Shown here one piece after another: positions 52,033 to 52,812 of a stretch of 52,812 nt of DNA. This DNA comes from Leptospira hartskeerlii. GTDB taxonomy: Bacteria > Spirochaetota > Leptospiria > Leptospirales > Leptospiraceae. The notes under the pieces are model-generated. The model did not search any database and was not told the DNA's origin. It worked only from the letters and a program-made list of their open reading frames with translations. A program made the translations under genes and the position numbers. The first letter of the stretch is position 1. Each line of letters begins with the position of its first letter. The stretch is from positions 1 through 52,812 of the forward strand of contig NZ_NPDL01000005.1 of the NCBI RefSeq assembly GCF_002811475.1. The letters are read 5' to 3'.

Positions 52033-52767
52033 TTGATCGGAAAAGACAATGATCCATTGATGATCGAATATTATGAGAAGAAGATCTATGATCAGAAACA
52101 ACTTCTCGAGATCAGTAAGGCTCTTAATTCCACACTGGATTATAAGTATCTAATTGATGCTATTTTAAATATTTGTTTAGCTCAACTTCAAACTTTGAGT
52201 GCGGCTATCTTTTTAGCACCGGAAGCTGACTCCAATTATTTCGAATTAGAACCTAGCTTTAAAGGATTCGATCTTGCAGAAGACGATGCAGGATTCAAAA
52301 TCAAAACAGACGCGCCTTTGGTTACTTTTTTAGAAACCAAACTTAAAGCTATGACTCCTGATCAAGTAGAGGAGTCTATGGGTTTAAGTCCTGAACTGGA
52401 ATTTTTAAGAAGAATCGGCGGAGACCTGATCATTCCTTTGAATGCAAAAGGAAAAGTGAACGGACTTCTTCTCTTGGGTGAAAAGATTACCATGGGAGAA
52501 TGGATGGAAGAAGACAGAGACTTCCTCACCACTCTTTCTACTCTTGCAGGAATTGCAGTAGAGAACTCTAGATTGTACGAACTTGCTACCGTTGATATGA
52601 TGACAGGTTTGAAAGTGCATCACTATTTCCAGACCAAGCTCAAAGAAGAAATGGAACGTTGCCGTAAAAAGAGAACGAATCTTGCTCTTCTATTCACCGA
52701 CGTGGACAACTTCAAAAAGTTCAATGATACTCATGGGCACCAAGCAGGGGACCAGGTGTTGATCTAA
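52033..52767 (+). CDS. GAF-GGDEF protein interrupted by an in-frame stop near the window end
   Basis: Predicted diguanylate cyclase whose 244 visible residues hold a helical start (QKQLLEISKALNS), a GAF domain (about 25-165, ending in LAGIAVENSRLYE) and the first part of a GGDEF domain (DMMTGLKVHHYF, LLFTDVDNFKKFND, HGHQAGDQVLI). A TAA at 52765-52767 then stops it before the GG(D/E)EF catalytic motif. The frame stays open after the TAA to the window end with GGDEF-like residues, so this looks like a nonsense change or sequence error. The TTG at 52033 (GGGAG nine bases upstream) is my preferred start; ATG 52060 and TTG 52012 are alternatives. Confidence 0.8.
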   Translation: MIGKDNDPLMIEYYEKKIYDQKQLLEISKALNSTLDYKYLIDAILNICLAQLQTLSAAIFLAPEADSNYFELEPSFKGFDLAEDDAGFKIKTDAPLVTFLETKLKAMTPDQVEESMGLSPELEFLRRIGGDLIIPLNAKGKVNGLLLLGEKITMGEWMEEDRDFLTTLSTLAGIAVENSRLYELATVDMMTGLKVHHYFQTKLKEEMERCRKKRTNLALLFTDVDNFKKFNDTHGHQAGDQVLI

Positions 52768-52812
52768 GTTGAAGCAAGAAAGATAAAATCTACGCGCAAA
52801 AATGTAATAGAA

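Overview
The window looks like chromosomal DNA of a Leptospira-type spirochaete. Recognisable genes include a FlaA-family periplasmic flagellar sheath protein, an FlgM-like anti-sigma factor, a Kdo transferase, a haem oxygenase, an alginate-export-type outer-membrane barrel, several spirochaete-style lipoproteins and a very short SMC. Hand counts on a few lines suggest about 42-43 % GC over most of the window. The genus is inferred from gene content; no 16S gene is present. Nearly all the window is dense coding sequence in short operons on both strands. I see no prophage, complete insertion sequence or CRISPR array.

Layout. 1-1.9 kb: riboflavin genes (ribE, cut by the window start, and ribBA). 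1.9-4.5 kb (minus): aminotransferase, prepilin peptidase, pdxH. 4.7-11.4 kb (plus): a giant double-AAA/vWA-like ATPase, smpB-der-plsY, then two unknown proteins ending in a clear terminator. 11.5-13.9 kb: an EamA transporter facing an EAL-domain c-di-GMP phosphodiesterase with a small winged-helix partner. 13.9-17.2 kb: an AT-richer block with two putative lipoproteins, an outer-membrane barrel and a gene remnant. 17.2-19.2 kb: haem oxygenase plus an MFS transporter. 19.3-22.2 kb: SrkA-type kinase and a DUF115 (motility accessory factor type) protein. 22.3-27 kb: smc-thiG-thiH.

27-33.5 kb: a secreted eight-Cys protein, elongator-type tRNA-Met, an unknown protein, glnA behind an almost perfect sigma-54 promoter, and a porin-like barrel behind a promoter plus dyad. 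33.7-44 kb: a DsbD-like reductase, lgt, an M23 peptidase, pcnB, recJ, bactofilin, an Fe-ADH-like protein lacking its metal ligands, flgM, rsmI and a Cys-rich lipoprotein. 44-52.8 kb: an anchored coiled-coil protein, nadE, waaA, a HAD hydrolase, the FlaA-family protein, a Lys-rich anchored protein, yggS-proC, initiator tRNA and a GAF-GGDEF protein interrupted by an in-frame stop.

Several genes share themes: envelope biogenesis (lgt, waaA, M23, bactofilin, plsY), periplasmic flagella (FlaA family, FlgM, DUF115), PLP and vitamin metabolism (pdxH, yggS, rib, thi), nitrogen (glnA, nadE, proC) and c-di-GMP turnover (EAL, GGDEF). The observations I rate highest are the SMC with no recognisable hinge, the sigma-54 promoter paired with a GlnA lacking the adenylylation tyrosine, the metal-site-less Fe-ADH homologue, an exactly repeated 14-bp hyphenated palindrome scattered between genes, and the truncated GGDEF protein.
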